Source: Neoaliturus tenellus (Eukaryota > Arthropoda > Insecta > Hemiptera > Cicadellidae). Taken from it: a DNA stretch of 64,000 nucleotides. The DNA is taken from contig CM061531.1 of the NCBI GenBank assembly GCA_030545055.2, positions 248,542,736 through 248,606,735 on the forward strand. The letters run 5' to 3'. Numbering within the stretch: position 1 is the stretch's first letter; the number at the start of each line of letters is the position of its first letter. The notes under the pieces are model-generated. The model was not told where the DNA came from. It made no database searches and saw nothing but the letters and a program-made list of their open reading frames with translations. A program made the translations under genes and the position numbers. Of the stretch, positions 1 to 12,244 are shown in pieces.

Positions 1-950
1 TATGGAGTCCCGCAGGGCTCCATACTTGGTCCGGTACTTTTTCTCTGCTACGTTAACAGTCTGAGCTCATGTGTGAAAGATGGGAATCTAGTTCAGTATG
101 CAGATGATACCTCTATCTGCTTAAAATCAAAATCAAAAAGCACACTGGAAGTCCAGGCCTATTCTGATCTAAATGCCTGTATTCAACACTTGAATGACAT
201 GAATCTGCTGGCCAATAGCTCAAAATCTAACTGTATACTGTTCTGGCTCCGAACTGTGGCTGATCCTCATCCTCCTACTATAATGATTGATGAAGACATT
301 ATAGCCTATGAAGACAATGTTAAATTTCTCGGCCTGTGGCTTGACAGTAGATTGAGCTGGGCACACCAAGTAGACAGGTTGTGTTCCTTGGTTTCATCTG
401 GCCTGTTTTTTGTTAAGAAACTTTGCCAAATACTGTGACAAAAAATTTTTGATCACGACCTATCACGGTGTCATATCCGCACCTGTCATATGGCATCTTG
501 CTTTGGAGCGGCTTTGCTCAAGCTCATTTTCAAAGGCTCTTCGTTCTACAAAAGAAAGCTATTATAGTAATCTCCAGTACAATGCCTCATGCAGAGAATC
601 CTTTAAGGAACTAAAAGTTTTAACACTACCCTGTGTGTACATTCTAGCAGTTCTCTCGTACTGTGTTTCAAAAACAAACATCACACAAGGTAGAGAAATC
701 CACTCATATAATACCAGGTCCAGAGAACTATATAGAGTGGACCAACACAGGCTTGTGGCTGGTGGTAGACTTCCTGCACAAATGGGAGTACGGCAGCTAA
801 ACTGCTTACCAAGGCATCTCAAACAGGTTGCTGACAACCCCATTGTTTTCAAGCGCCGCTTGAAATCATTTTTTATTGAAAGCGCATGCTACAGCATTGA
901 TGAGTATGTCACTGCGTCCTCATATGTGGTCTGAAGGGGTGGGGTAAATC
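1..950 (+). mobile_element. non-LTR retrotransposon, decayed 3' half of reverse transcriptase
   Basis: The sequence opens inside a reverse transcriptase: VPQGSILGPVLF at the very start, then the catalytic YADD box (positions 100-111) and FLGLWLDSRLSW, all in frame 1. The thumb-like region continues in two other frames (SYGILLW near 490 in frame 3; REIHSYNTRS and FKRRLKSFFIES in frame 2) to a stop near 934. At least two frameshifts mean the protein is dead. Motif order and the C-terminal YNTRS and YSIDEY pieces fit the Jockey/CR1 type of LINE. The AT-rich tail to about 1140 is probably its 3' UTR. Confidence 0.85.
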
Positions 951-1184
951 TTCTGCTCTGGCCTGCCTTACTCTGTTTTGGATGAATGCGATCTTGAAGT
1001 GTGTGAGTGACCAGAAAACTTGTTTTTTTTTATATAAATGATTTTATTTTATTAAACAATGGACTGAATATGTTTTGACACTTGCAACACAATAATCAAA
1101 TTGTAATACTGCAATTGTAAATAAATAAGTAATACTGGTCTTCTGTCAACAAAGGCCCTAACGTATAAATGGGTTAGTAAAAGC
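951..1184. other. AT-rich sequence between LINE end and hAT element
   Basis: Probably the 3' UTR and tail of the LINE fragment: it contains TTATTTTATTAAAC and AAATAAATAAG. Nothing else was recognised. Confidence 0.4.
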
Positions 1185-1878
1185 CAGGGCCGGATTTAGG
1201 AAATGCCGCCTGTAGGCTATCCATTTTCTGCCGCCCCCTCCCCGCAAGTTAGGGACAGACGCATACATAGTTTTTTATTGTCACTTATGTAGGGGGATTA
1301 TTAACCTTAAAATACGCACCAGATTAATTTGATGTCTCAATATCAAAGTATCAAAAGTATAAATTGCTTTATATTATTTAATTAAATACTTTCTTTAATG
1401 CTACTTTAATCTGGATTCTGATGTTGGCAGTAGTTGAGTTGTTTGGCAGAACAGCTCCGCCTACCAAGTAGTGCGTTTTTGGCTCTTCTTTTTAAAAAAT
1501 CACATTTTTCATTGGGGAGGTTATAATAAAATCAAAAAGGATAAGTTATTGATAGTTGTGAATCTACACACTGGGTGCAATAGTGTAGTTCCCTCTTTCT
1601 GAGCCTTATACAAACAATGAGTGTCTTTTAATTACCCTATGAAAAAGGTGTTATAAGATTATGTGGAGAGTAAATTCATATGACATAATAAACACTATTT
1701 CTATTTCCTCAAATTAAGACACTTTAAATCAGAAACATGGGCCTAAAAAAGTTTCTGCTGTTATTAAAGTAGTATAACTAATTAAAATTTTTAGTAAATT
1801 GACAAAGTAACTTACCGCCCCTAAAATTTTGCCGCTATAGGCTCCAGCCTTTTCAGCCTATTTAGAAATTCGGCCCTG
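1185..1878. mobile_element. hAT-like MITE with perfect 8-bp target duplication
   Basis: The terminal inverted repeats are CAGGGCCGGATTTAGGAAAT on the left and the complement of ATTTAGAAATTCGGCCCTG on the right. The direct repeat GTAAAAGC lies immediately outside both ends (1177-1184 and 1879-1886). An 8-bp duplication and a CAGGG-type terminus are hallmarks of hAT transposons. No transposase frame remains, so it is non-autonomous. Confidence 0.88.
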
Positions 1879-1886
1879 GTAAAAGC

Positions 1887-2160
1887 GACAGAATCTGTCC
1901 AGTGACCTAAATTCCGTGTTACATTGACGATCGGGCCACGAAACACCCAACTAAAAGATCAAAAAACAATAGAACCCTAACACAAAGTTTTAGAAGAAAT
2001 CCGAAACCAAATAATACGTAAATCGTTTATTGAACTGATATATTTTGGTGATATAACATAGGACAAGTTGACCCTTGTCTATTTTTTATGTAGGAAACGC
2101 CTGGGGCTAAACATTTCATTTCCGGAATACCGCGGCCGGATAATCTGGTGGATGAACCAT
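1887..2160. other. intergenic sequence
   Basis: No feature recognised; it leads into a second LINE fragment. Confidence 0.3.
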
Positions 2161-2570
2161 CCGAGGCCAGACTACAGGGCTTCTACTGTAGACGTAAAAC
2201 TGAATCAAGCTTATAATGAATTAGCAAGCTGGTTTAAAGTCAACAGTCTGAAGCTTAGTGAGGAGAAAACTCAAGTGATAAATTTTGGCACTGCACAATC
2301 TAGGGTATGAAGGAAACTTAAATTTTCAAGATTAATTAACATAAATAAGTAGCAGCTCAAGATTTTTAGGGATTGAGCTGAATTCGAATATCTCATGGAA
2401 AGGCTGAATAAGTATTTTAGTAAAGAAATTAAATATGGCTTGCTGTTAAATGATTATTCTTAGAAATACCATTGATATTAAAACACGGTTAATGATTTAT
2501 TATGCTTATTTTTATTCAATAGTTCAACATGGAATTTAATTTTGGGGAGTAGCTTTAGATGTAGTTTTTT
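2161..2570 (+). mobile_element. non-LTR retrotransposon, degenerate RT fragment
   Basis: The frame around 2205-2300 reads ELASWFKVNSLKLSEEKTQV, the segment that follows the YADD box in LINE reverse transcriptases. Downstream, in shifted frames with stops, come FLGIELNSNISWKG and then MIYYAYFYSIVQHGI. The order is colinear with a Jockey/CR1-like RT but is broken by several stops and indels. Confidence 0.75.
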
Positions 2571-2628
2571 AAAATTAAATGAAATTTTTAAGACTAATGA
2601 CTTTTGCATCCTGGAGGTCTAGGTGTCA

Positions 2629-3995
2629 TGCTAAATCAATACAGTGCGAAATCGGTACTTGAGAAAAATCAGTACAGCTTGGGGGACAGATGTTTAATGA
2701 CGGTTTGACAAGGGTTTGATGGGAAGGTGATAAACGTGAGGAGTGCAGAATCGGTACACTACCTGCCTCGACCGGGGCGGCGGCGGCTTACCGCTCCACA
2801 TATTCCTGAGAGGAGTTAAGAATACTTCTAGTGTTGATGTGACATAATAGTCTCTTAATATTCATGCAATATCCTTTCGTGAGTTCTTCAAAAATTTGTT
2901 AGTTATTTTCATACCTTCAATTTACAGTCTTCTTCCGATCATTACTGTATTCTAGTGATTAAACTATTTTCAGTAGACACGGTCTCCCACGCGCCCCGCG
3001 TAGTGAATCATTCCGGTTATCTCAACAAAGAGATATGGTGCTACACCACGGTACGGCTGGGAAACACCTTGTGGAACATCTACTATGGAGTTCGTAACAA
3101 ATAAATGCCAATAATTAATACTGTAGATAAGTGTTAAGTTATACATTAACTGTTTTAAATTAATACCCTGTACTAGGTTTACTATTTCTCCGATTCAGAC
3201 TAGCCAACAATATATAACTGAAAATAATTATTTGTAGCATTACTTAAAGAACATTACTCAAGAAGGCGGCGGCAGCAGCTGTTTAAGCTATTAGTTCACC
3301 TAGCAATCCTATAGAGGCTATTTAATAGTGTTTCTACGCACAGAAAAAAACTACTTATTTTCATCCTGAATCACTCACCATTCAATTCAGACTAGATTAA
3401 GAAACCAATATTTTGCCGCTAGTCTTGAACTTTATTTCCTGTACTATAAAACGAGCAGTGAATAAAGTGATTTGTCTTTGTGTAATTCTTGAGTTAGGTT
3501 CTTTTTAGGTAATGCTTTAAATAATTATTTTAAGTTGTAAATCGTCGGCTAGTCTGAATCAAAGAAAGAGTAGACCTAGTACGCCTTTTAGTGTTGATGT
3601 GACATAATAATCTCTATTTCTTTTAAAACACACTCCACGATTTGAAATAAATATTACAAACTTAACGCATCTACAGTATTAATATTTATTTGTTACGAAC
3701 TCCATGGTAGATGTTCCACACGGTGTATCCCAGCCGAACCGTGGTGTAGCGCTCTGTAGGAGGGATACCCTCTGTTGAGATAGCCAGAGTGATTCACAAC
3801 AAGGGGTGGGTGGGAGATCATGTCACACACAACTACCTTAAAATATTTTTATCACTAGAATACAGTAATAATTGGAAGAAGACTGTGAATTGAAGGTGTG
3901 AAAGTAACTAACAAATTTTTGAAGAACTGACGAAAGGACATTGCTTGAATATTAAGAGATTATTATGTCACATCAACACTAGAAGTATTCTTAAC
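2629..3995. repeat. foldback repeat, long inverted arms
   Basis: Sequence from about 2815 to 3110 reappears inverted at about 3690-3995: for example GTTAAGAATACTTCTAGTG at 2815 and its complement at 3976-3995, plus the CTCAACA..GAGATA and ACCACGG segments. The outer left end (TGCTAAAT..ATACAG, CCTGCCTCGACCGGGGCGGC) is absent on the right. It belongs to the same family as the larger element at 29588-37321 but is shorter and lacks one outer end. Confidence 0.75.
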
Positions 3996-4009
3996 GGTTA
4001 CCTCCTATC

Positions 4010-4352
4010 TCATCCGTCCCCAATTTCCTCTGTGTGTGACCTCATCCGAATTCCAAAGTGACCCTTATGATCCCCTGCCTCTACCTACGTTGTTGTTGTA
4101 AGTCCTCCGTTTCTCCGCGACGGCAAAGTCCCCCCCCCCCCGTCATATCCCCCTTCTCACCCTCAATTGAAAGAACAAAAAAACAACCGCAACTTCAAAG
4201 GAGCTCTTCTCGACTGCCTACTGAAAAAAGAATTTTACTCTGTTGAAGAATGCCTGGAGGGACGAGGCCAACCTCCATGACTGAAGAAGAAAAATAATGA
4301 TGCCATGACTGTACTTAATGTTCATGTCAATAAAGAGTATTTTGTCTTGTCT
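4010..4352 (+). mobile_element. non-LTR retrotransposon 3' end
   Basis: The frame near 4196-4275 reads KGALLDCLLKKEFYSVEECL and then stops, resembling the C terminus of Jockey-like RT proteins (compare YSIDEYV in the first element). It is followed by a short 3' UTR with AATAAAG and a TTGTCTTGTCTTG tail. A C homopolymer lies at about 4129-4141. It is truncated at the 5' side. Confidence 0.55.
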
Positions 4353-5147
4353 TGACAATATTCACCATTGAACACTTTTTAACATTTCTTGTAACTTCAA
4401 GTAGTGAAGATCGGTAAACCTGCCATAAATTAAAATTTAGCGTTTACCACATGGATTTATTGTATGAACAAAAAACTCTATATCGAAGGTAAGGTTATTG
4501 ATTTTAATAGCAACAACAAAATGGAGTTACTGAGCTAGGTTAACAATTTTAAATTCCTTGTTTTAACTCATTTAGTTAAATAATTTGAGCACAATGATGA
4601 AAAACGTAGTTCTTAGGTGCCTAAAGTTTTTCACTAGCACCACGGTCATAAAACTTGGTCGCATACTGGTATCCAAACTACATACGGAAAATGCATGTAC
4701 CATAGTTAAAAACCAATATACTTTTAATTGGTTTTAAAAATAATTAGAACTGTTGTGAAGTTACCAAAACATTCTCAAAATCCCTGATTCAAAAAATCAG
4801 ATATTGCTCAGAACTATTGCTCAAAGCAATTACTGTGATAGACATAACAGCATCATAATTAGAACAACAGAAAATATGTCAAAAGTGCTAATTTATGATT
4901 CTTCAGGTTTTTTAGTACTTTTATCACTTTGTGTAAAATCTTAATAAGCAGTCGACATCCTGTCTGTAGTGAATTCAAAATGAGGATAGGATGGATGATA
5001 TGGTAATCATCATACCATACTAAACTGGATGTATTCTCTTGGATGGTGGGACGACACAAAAATAGTTTGCTATTGTCAACTTGACAGTGGGAATATTAGC
5101 AAAGTTGCTGATCCTTATCAGCACCGGTGTACAAATGAAATTTTCTG
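4353..5147. other. AT-rich non-coding sequence
   Basis: No gene or repeat structure recognised; open frames here are short and lack recognisable motifs. Confidence 0.4.
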
Positions 5148-5155
5148 TTGTCGAT

Positions 5156-6649
5156 CATAGGCGGCTCTAGACTAGATTTTCTGGGGGGGGCTAGGGCTTC
5201 AGAAGTGTTCGCTCTAAATGCCTCCCAGGGCACCCCCCACACGCGTGCATCAATGCAATTACGTCATCGTTACGACAGCAGAACGACTACAAATTTCTCG
5301 TTAAGCTGGGACTGTGTAATCCAATGTTGAATGTTAAGTGGTCATATTTATAGAACAGCATTATAAATTACAATAATCAAGATGAAATTTGGAAGAGTCC
5401 GATATGAATGTACATAGAGCAACAGAATAATGTGGAACACCAACCTTGTTTACTAAATTTGGTCTTTAATCAAAATCTAATATTTGTTTCTCACTTAATA
5501 ACTCGTAAATGTGCTAGGCTAAATTCTATGGAAACATCTTGAAAAATGTTGTATACATAAGATACTGTTGAATCTAATACAGAAAATGGGAAAGAAAGAA
5601 AGCCACCAAAGACGAGCGTAATCGGGCGCTAGACAAATTTTTTTCACCACTCTACATTGAGCTCATCCAAAACATTCTAATTTAAGCAATATGGTTATGG
5701 GTATTTTATATAGTTTATAGTTAGCGGATTTCTTCCAAAATATAAAATTTTTCCAAAATCAGCAAGACAAAAATTACTAAAAACTACTAAAATTTCTATT
5801 TGTCAAAAAGTCTTACAATAAAGTTACAAATAAAGTCTGACAATAAAGTCGGACAGTAAAGGGGATAATTGATAGGCCTACTTGATGAAGAGCTTTTATT
5901 GGCAAAGATGGATTTATTTGCCAATGTATATTCAGGTAGCCCTAGTTATTTCACTCATTGATTGACCCACACAACTTTAAACCCTCACGATAGTTGAGTT
6001 CACCCTCACTGATGTCATGTATCTGGTTCGGGGTTTTTGTGAACAATAATAGGCGACCGATGCAAGTGAACGCTAACCTGATGGAAACTAAGAAGCAGAC
6101 TCCAAAATGAATTCGCCTAGCTGGATCAACCCATATGGGATCAACCGTGTTATGAGTAAAAAATAAAAACCGATCCAGATACCTTGTGAACTTATTGGAC
6201 AATGATATTAACACTATCAGTACTCAGAACCACTGTAAATAGATTCGTTGCTCAGTACCAAAAAGACAAATAGCAGACGGTGCTATACCAACTTAATATC
6301 AGAAATTTACTATTTTGTAGTGAACCGATAGGTCTATTTGTCAGAGTGCAGCTAGTGAATATGATTACTCTCTAGGAGATAGACATGTGTGTGTGTAGCG
6401 CACCATGGAGCCTAACCGTGAAAATAACAGGTATAAATAGCTGAGAGCAAATAGCTAATTTCTTAATGTAAGAATTATTTATTGAAATCTGTATGTCAAT
6501 CTACTATGATTAATATTATTTTTTCACCCAACTCTATACAGTCTCTGCTGCCAAATTGCATTTTAGAAATGTCAGTCAACATATAAATTATTATTTTTAT
6601 GTAATATGAATTTTTAGTTAGCCCCCCCCTCCCCCTTTAGCCGCCTATG
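5156..6649. mobile_element. hAT-like element with perfect 8-bp target duplication
   Basis: The ends are CATAGGCGGCTCTAGAC and, inverted, CATAGGCGGCTAAAG, followed inward on both sides by G/C homopolymer-rich sequence. The direct repeat TTGTCGAT flanks both ends (5148-5155, 6650-6657). The 1494-bp interior has no recognisable transposase, so it is a non-autonomous or heavily decayed copy. Confidence 0.87.
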
Positions 6650-6657
6650 TTGTCGAT

Positions 6658-8695
6658 GATACCAGCCAAGTGACTTGGACTGGCAACATTGCAGACTTTT
6701 CTTCACTCAAAAGATGGTATTCTCAGACTGTTTTCAAAGCACATGGAACATGTTCCAGATTCTAGATGTTGAAATAGGCAAAATAAACTGTACAACCATA
6801 AACAATTTAAAATATGTGTTTTGGTTTTTATTTCATTTCTACAATTCATTCACAAATACTTTTGTCTGCTGGAACTGGTCAGTATCACCTGATTTTTTAG
6901 ACTAAAAAAATTAATAAATATTTTAGAAAATATAAGCTATTTTTACAACATTCTATCGTGTTTACACGAACTGTTGAGAGTTGTTGTTGTGAAACTACCA
7001 GAATCCAGGAACAAAATGAACTCGAGTATCCTTACAACGGATACACGCACTAGGCTATATACAGTGTAAAACATGGTAATGTGACTTGTAAATGGTAAAT
7101 ACAAGTACAACAAACTGAGGTAACAAAATTTGTTTCTTAATATAACATAGTGGTCTAAATAAAAACAATAAGAAGCAGCAGATAAATAAAACAAGTGCCA
7201 CAATATGGAACTTTAACAGCTGAGCCTGTAATACTATTATGAAACATTCACTGATCATCCGATACTTTCTTCATGCTTCAAACCAGTTTTCATATGAAAT
7301 TTACAAAATTCTTCTTGTAGATTTATTGTATAAAGTAAAAACACTAATTATATAGTATAATAAAAAATGTAAAACTGTGATGTTATCTAATACAAATTTA
7401 CAATTTACAGAAATAAAACACTATAAAACTACTAAATTTATCTTCAACAACAATAAACTTCTAAAAACCGGATTACGAGTTAACTGTAGATATTTTTAAA
7501 AATAAATTCTCTTTGCATCACAATATTTTAATCACGGCCAGCTTCGTTTTAAAATCTCAACCATAAAAATATACTCTACATACCAAAATAGCACATTTAT
7601 TAGACAATTTATAAAAACAAATGTACAAACGGATAAGTTGCCAGATCGTGGATTTGTGGCAGTGAAAAAGTGGAGGAAGCCTCTACGCACACAGACCTCG
7701 CACATACAACAGGCATACATATATACAATACATACAAACTCGCACAGCGAAGAAACTGGTTACAACGATCGGTCGAGTATTAATACAAATAAAAAAGATA
7801 GATAAAACGGAGGCACGAGTCCACGGAGGGAACTGTGTGCGGGGAGGCAATCAAGGTAACTGTGACGACACTTCGCGATTAACAATATTTATACAAATTT
7901 AAATACATTATGCATTCACTCGTTAAACCTATCAAGTACAATAACATTTCTTTACATTAAACTTAATGAACATGATCATACTGCCCTATAGGCCGGTATT
8001 CCTAACTTAAGACGATCTAAAGGAAACATTTGTTTGTCCCATCACCGAGACCCCAGAGTGTTAATGAGTTTAGGAAAGAAGTGCCGAGTTCAGAAAAAAA
8101 CCGTAACCGAATTTGAATTTAGCGCGTGTGAAGAAACGAACGGTCGGAAGAATAGAGGAAGAAAGCTTGGAATGTTAACTCTTGGAGTCGAGAAGACTTT
8201 TTGAAATGCGAGGGACCTCAAAACATTAGAAAGCAGAACGAAAAATGAAAGATCAAAGTTAAGAACAGATTTTATGCCCAAACAATCCCTTCCAGAGCGA
8301 CAAACTGGAATGTAAAGTAATTAATCATACATTTACAATTTAAAATTAAAATGAGCAACAACAGCTTGCTGCAGGGGAGGCCCAGAACCGAATGTCGGTC
8401 ACGGTTACTTTAAAAATCACATTTTGTCATCCGCTTTTATGAAAAGCGTAACAAAATACCCTTGATCGTATTGTACTCTATACAATAATCCGATACAAAA
8501 AATAACATACAAAATATAAATTACATTAATTTTCAAATGTATCTTACAAACACGAATGATGAAAATCGGTTCTGAACCTCCATAGCCTGTACACAATACT
8601 ACACGAATAATGCCTTTAGTTACTTGTGGTATTTCCTTAACAGTTTTTATGACTTTTGTACTTTTTTTTGAAGGCATGTAGGTGCACGGTGTCTG
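6658..8695. other. AT-rich sequence without recognised repeats; possible minus-strand 3' UTR
   Basis: This 2-kb stretch shows no transposon ends. If the candidate exon at 8696-8823 is real, the stretch could be its 3' UTR: complements of AATAAA occur, for example near 7322 and 6829. This is inference only. Confidence 0.25.
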
Positions 8696-8823
8696 TCACC
8701 GCTCTATCACGACACGTGTTGGTAATGTTGGTAATACTGTAGCACTGTTATTGCACTGGTCCGAGGAGTGAAGCGTCGTCTGCTTGGCTCGCGACGCAAC
8801 CATCCTCGCAGCCTCCGCTCCCG
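8696..8823 (-). CDS. candidate terminal exon of an unidentified gene
   Basis: Reading the minus strand, GTGTGTGTTGCAG (AG at 8825-8824) is a fair splice acceptor. It is followed by GC-richer sequence than its surroundings. All three frames stay open for a while; the longest useful ones end with TLPTRVVIER before a stop at 8698-8696 or with SLLGPVQ before an earlier stop. No family is recognised and no upstream exon was identified. It could equally be chance, or a spliced non-coding exon. Confidence 0.15.
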
Positions 8824-8935
8824 CTGCAACACACACCAACATGTATCAAAGCTGTCTTGTGTGTTCTCACAATCATTAATGGGAAAGAAGCAAACATTTG
8901 TATAAGACCAAATGGAGTTTGCAACATTATACAAT

Positions 8936-9160
8936 CACAGTCGACTCTCGCTCTTGAAATTCGGGGGACTACGATTTTTCTTAGAGTTTTTTTATAGTAG
9001 AGTCTTGCTAATCCAAACTACTTAAGACCGGATGCTGTACACTTTATCGAATTTTTTTGTTCACTTTTTCGAATTTTTTTATCAGCGGATATTATGCATA
9101 TTATAAACAGGTTCGGTAATACATAAATTAGTATGTTTAATGTAGCCAGTAATGCCACTT
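8936..9160. repeat. possible pogo-like terminal fragments
   Basis: CAGTCGACTCTCGCTCTTG near 8938 and TAGAGTCTTGCTAATCC near 8999 resemble pogo/Tigger-type ends. No matching pair with TA flanks was found. Confidence 0.25.
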
Positions 9161-9166
9161 AGTTAA

Positions 9167-10470
9167 CCCTCCAGAGGTCGCATAAAATTTAAAACGCCGT
9201 CTCTCGCTCAAGGAGGTTTCCTCCGGGTTTTAAGTAAATGCACAAAATGTATTCTAAATACTTTTATTGTTTGAAATAAAAACAGAAAATGATTGTAAAA
9301 TAGATTTCACGCTATATGTTTGCAAGACAGAGCAAGAATGGTAAAGTTAATTTAACAAATAAAATAATTATAACTATTATGGATTATACAAAACATATTT
9401 CAATTTTTTTACTTAAAACTTAATATTTTTCAATAATAGATTTGTAAAATAGTATAAAAATAGTAAAAATAACGTTTCAGGGTACAAATAAAAAAGCTTT
9501 TGTATAAAACTGAACTAGCAGTTTATATAAAAAATACTATGACGTTTTACTGCATAAACCATAAATTAAATGATATAATAAAGATATTACAATCAATTCA
9601 AATAGTTATACATGGAAAAATAAAAAAGTTACTACAAATAAAAATAAATCTAAAATGGCAACTGTAGCCTAAACAATTACAAATACAGTAGACTCCCTCT
9701 TAACCGGCCATCTTTTAACCGGTCTCCGCTTTAACCGGCCAACCCTAACACAAAAATGACATCTTTTTAACCGGCCATTTTTGATCTCAACATCGCTTGA
9801 ACCGGCCATGTTTCGCCGGAAACGTAATTTTCTTATCTACTGTATCATTCAATTCAAATGTTATTTCATGTTGAAGTTCTCAAACCAATTAAAATGTAAC
9901 GTCCTGGACGGAAATGTATGCCACCGGAAGTCAATGTGTTTGGACCTACAGTACTATCCAGTAGACCACAATAAAGAAATGAATCATTATTAGTTTAGTT
10001 TGTTGGGGATTTCATGGGTGTCGGATTTTAGCTATAAATCACATACAGTAGTGTATTTAAAGTTGTTTTCAAGTTATAATTATATTTAGGCCATATAAAA
10101 TTGTAGGTTGGAGTTCTTAAATGAACATCGGTTTAACCGGCCAATTCATTATCCGGCCGCGGCCTGGTCCCGAGGTGGCCGGTTAAGAGGGAGTCTACTG
10201 TAACCAAATAAAAAACGATCGCACACAGACTCTTCCTTTGGGTTCACAAAACACACAAGAACGCTCAAGGAGGAATCGTCCAGCATCTCAGTACAGCGCT
10301 CGCCAAACTGACCCTGGACGCTGAAAGCGGGATAAGGGTACATCAAATGCATGGTGAGGAGGGGGGCGACAGCTACACAAAAGGACAGTGCTGTCAACCA
10401 AATAATAAATATTTCCCACAACAAAAAATATTGACCCGGAGGATTCCTCCACTTAGCGTAGTCACGAGGG
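9167..10470. mobile_element. TTAA-flanked piggyBac-like element
   Basis: TTAA lies at 9163-9166 and 10471-10474. Both ends start CCCTC, and both carry the same subterminal palindrome: GGAGGTTTCCTCC at 9212-9224 and GGAGGATTCCTCC at 10438-10450, each next to a CCCGG or CCGGG. A weaker copy is at 10269-10281. The element is interrupted by a pogo-like MITE at 9686-10200. A minus-strand frame at 10424-10149 (LWEIFIIWLTALSFCVAVAP) is hydrophobic but matches no transposase I know and runs into the nested MITE. Confidence 0.7.
9686..10200. mobile_element. pogo/Tigger-like MITE, TA-flanked
   Basis: The inverted ends are CAGTAGACTCCCTCTTAACC on the left and its complement on the right (GGTTAAGAGGGAGTCTACTG), a perfect match over at least 20 bp. 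TA lies directly outside at 9684-9685 and 10201-10202. Further copies of ACCGGCC near both ends are subterminal repeats. There is no transposase frame. It is nested inside the 9167-10470 element and is therefore younger. Confidence 0.9.
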
Positions 10471-10474
10471 TTAA

Positions 10475-10713
10475 GATAACATTTTCTTTGCTTTTTTGTA
10501 CTCTGAAAAAAAATTTAAAAATACAAATGTTGTTAATTTGTCAATAAAGCAATGGGGATATTTGAAATTAATCGTGTTGACATCTACGCAGTATGGTTTG
10601 ACTCGTGAACAAGTGCAGTAACGATTGGAAGGGATGGCATTGTCCTTCCATAGATAACTCCAGATCGCAGACACCCCGGCTATTCCTGTAATCCTTTCAC
10701 AAAATCCAAATAT
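10475..10713. other. spacer before minisatellite
   Basis: Non-coding AT-rich sequence; nothing recognised. Confidence 0.3.
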
Positions 10714-12244
10714 GAGTCATTGGGGCATTGACATGGGGTTGTGTCATTGGCATGGGGTTGTGTCATTGGGGCATTGGCATGGGGTTGTGTCATTGGGGCA
10801 TTGGCATGGGGTTGTGTCATTGGCATGGGGTTGTGTCATTGGCATGGGGTTGTGTCATTGGCATGGGGTTGTGTCATTGGCATGGGGTTGTGTCATTGGC
10901 ATGGGGTTGTGTCATTGGGGCATTGGCATGGGGTTATGTCATTGGGGCATTGGCATGGGGTTGTGTCATTGGCATGGGGTTGTGTCATTGGCATGGGGTT
11001 GTGTCATTGGCATGGGGTTGTGTCATTGGCATGGGGTTGTGTCATTGGCATGGGGTTGTGTCATTGGCATGGGGTTGTGTCATTGGCATGGGGTTGTGTC
11101 ATTGGCATGGGGTTGTGTCATTGGCATGGAGTGGTGTCATTGGCATGGGGTTGTGTCATTGGGGCATTGGCATGGGGTTGTGTCATTGGGGCATTGGCAT
11201 GGGGTTGTGTCATTGGCATGGGGTTGTGTCATTGGCATGGGGTTGTGTCATTGGCATGGGGTTGTGTCATTGGCATGGGGTTGTGTCATTGGCATGGGGT
11301 TGTGTCATTGGCATGGGGTTGTGTCATTGGCATGGGGTTGTGTCATTGGCATGGGGTTGTGTCATTGGCATGGGGTTGTGTCATTGGCATGGGGTTGTGT
11401 CATTGGCATGGGGTTGTGTCATTGGCATGGGGTTGTGTCATTGGCATGGGGTTGTGTCATTGATTGGCATGGGGTTGTGTCATTGATTGGCATGGGGTTG
11501 TGTCAATGGCATGGGGTTGTGTCATTGGCATGGGGTTGTGTCATTGGCATGGGGTTGTGTCATTGGCATGGGGTTGTGTCATTGGCATGGGGTTGTGTCA
11601 TTGGCATGGGGTTGTGTCATTGGCATGGGGTTGTGTCATTGGCATGGGGTTGTGTCATTGGCATGGGGTTGTGTCATTGGCATGGAGTGGTGTCATTGGC
11701 ATGGGGTTGTGTCATTGGGGCATTGGCATGGGGTTGTGTCATTGGGGCATTGGCATGGGGTTGTGTCATTGGCATGGGGTTGTGTCATTGGCATGGGGTT
11801 GTGTCATTGGCATGGGGTTGTGTCATTGGCATGGGGTTGTGTCATTGGCATGGGGTTGTGTCATTGGCATGGGGTTGTGTCATTGGCATGGGGTTGTGTC
11901 ATTGGCATGGGGTTGTGTCATTGATTGGCATGGGGTTGTGTCATTGATTGGCATGGGGTTGTGTCATTGGCATGGGGTTGTGTCATTGGCATGGGGTTGT
12001 GTCATTGGCATGGGGTTGTGTCATTGGCATGGGGTTGTGTCATTGGCATGGGGTTGTGTCATTGGCATGGGGTTGTGTCATTGGCATGGGGTTGTGTCAT
12101 TGGCATGGGGTTGTGTCATTGATTGGCATGGGGTTGTGTCATTGATTGGTATGGGGTTGTGTCATTGGCATGGGGTTGTGTCATTGGCATGGGGTTGTGT
12201 CATTGGCATGGGGTTGTGTCATTGGCATGGGGTTGTGTCATTGA
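10714..12244. repeat. 19-bp minisatellite, about 75 copies
   Basis: The unit is GGCATGGGGTTGTGTCATT, repeated head to tail. Variants include an added GGGCATTG (for example near 10917, 11159 and 11717), an added ATTG (near 11461, 11922, 12120), and GGAGTGG for GGGGTTG at about 11128 and 11684. The latter variant and its neighbours recur at a distance of 556 bp, showing a block duplication. The unit has no stop on the plus strand and 19 is not a multiple of 3, so all three plus frames are open for hundreds of codons. These frames are not evidence of a protein. Confidence 0.97.
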
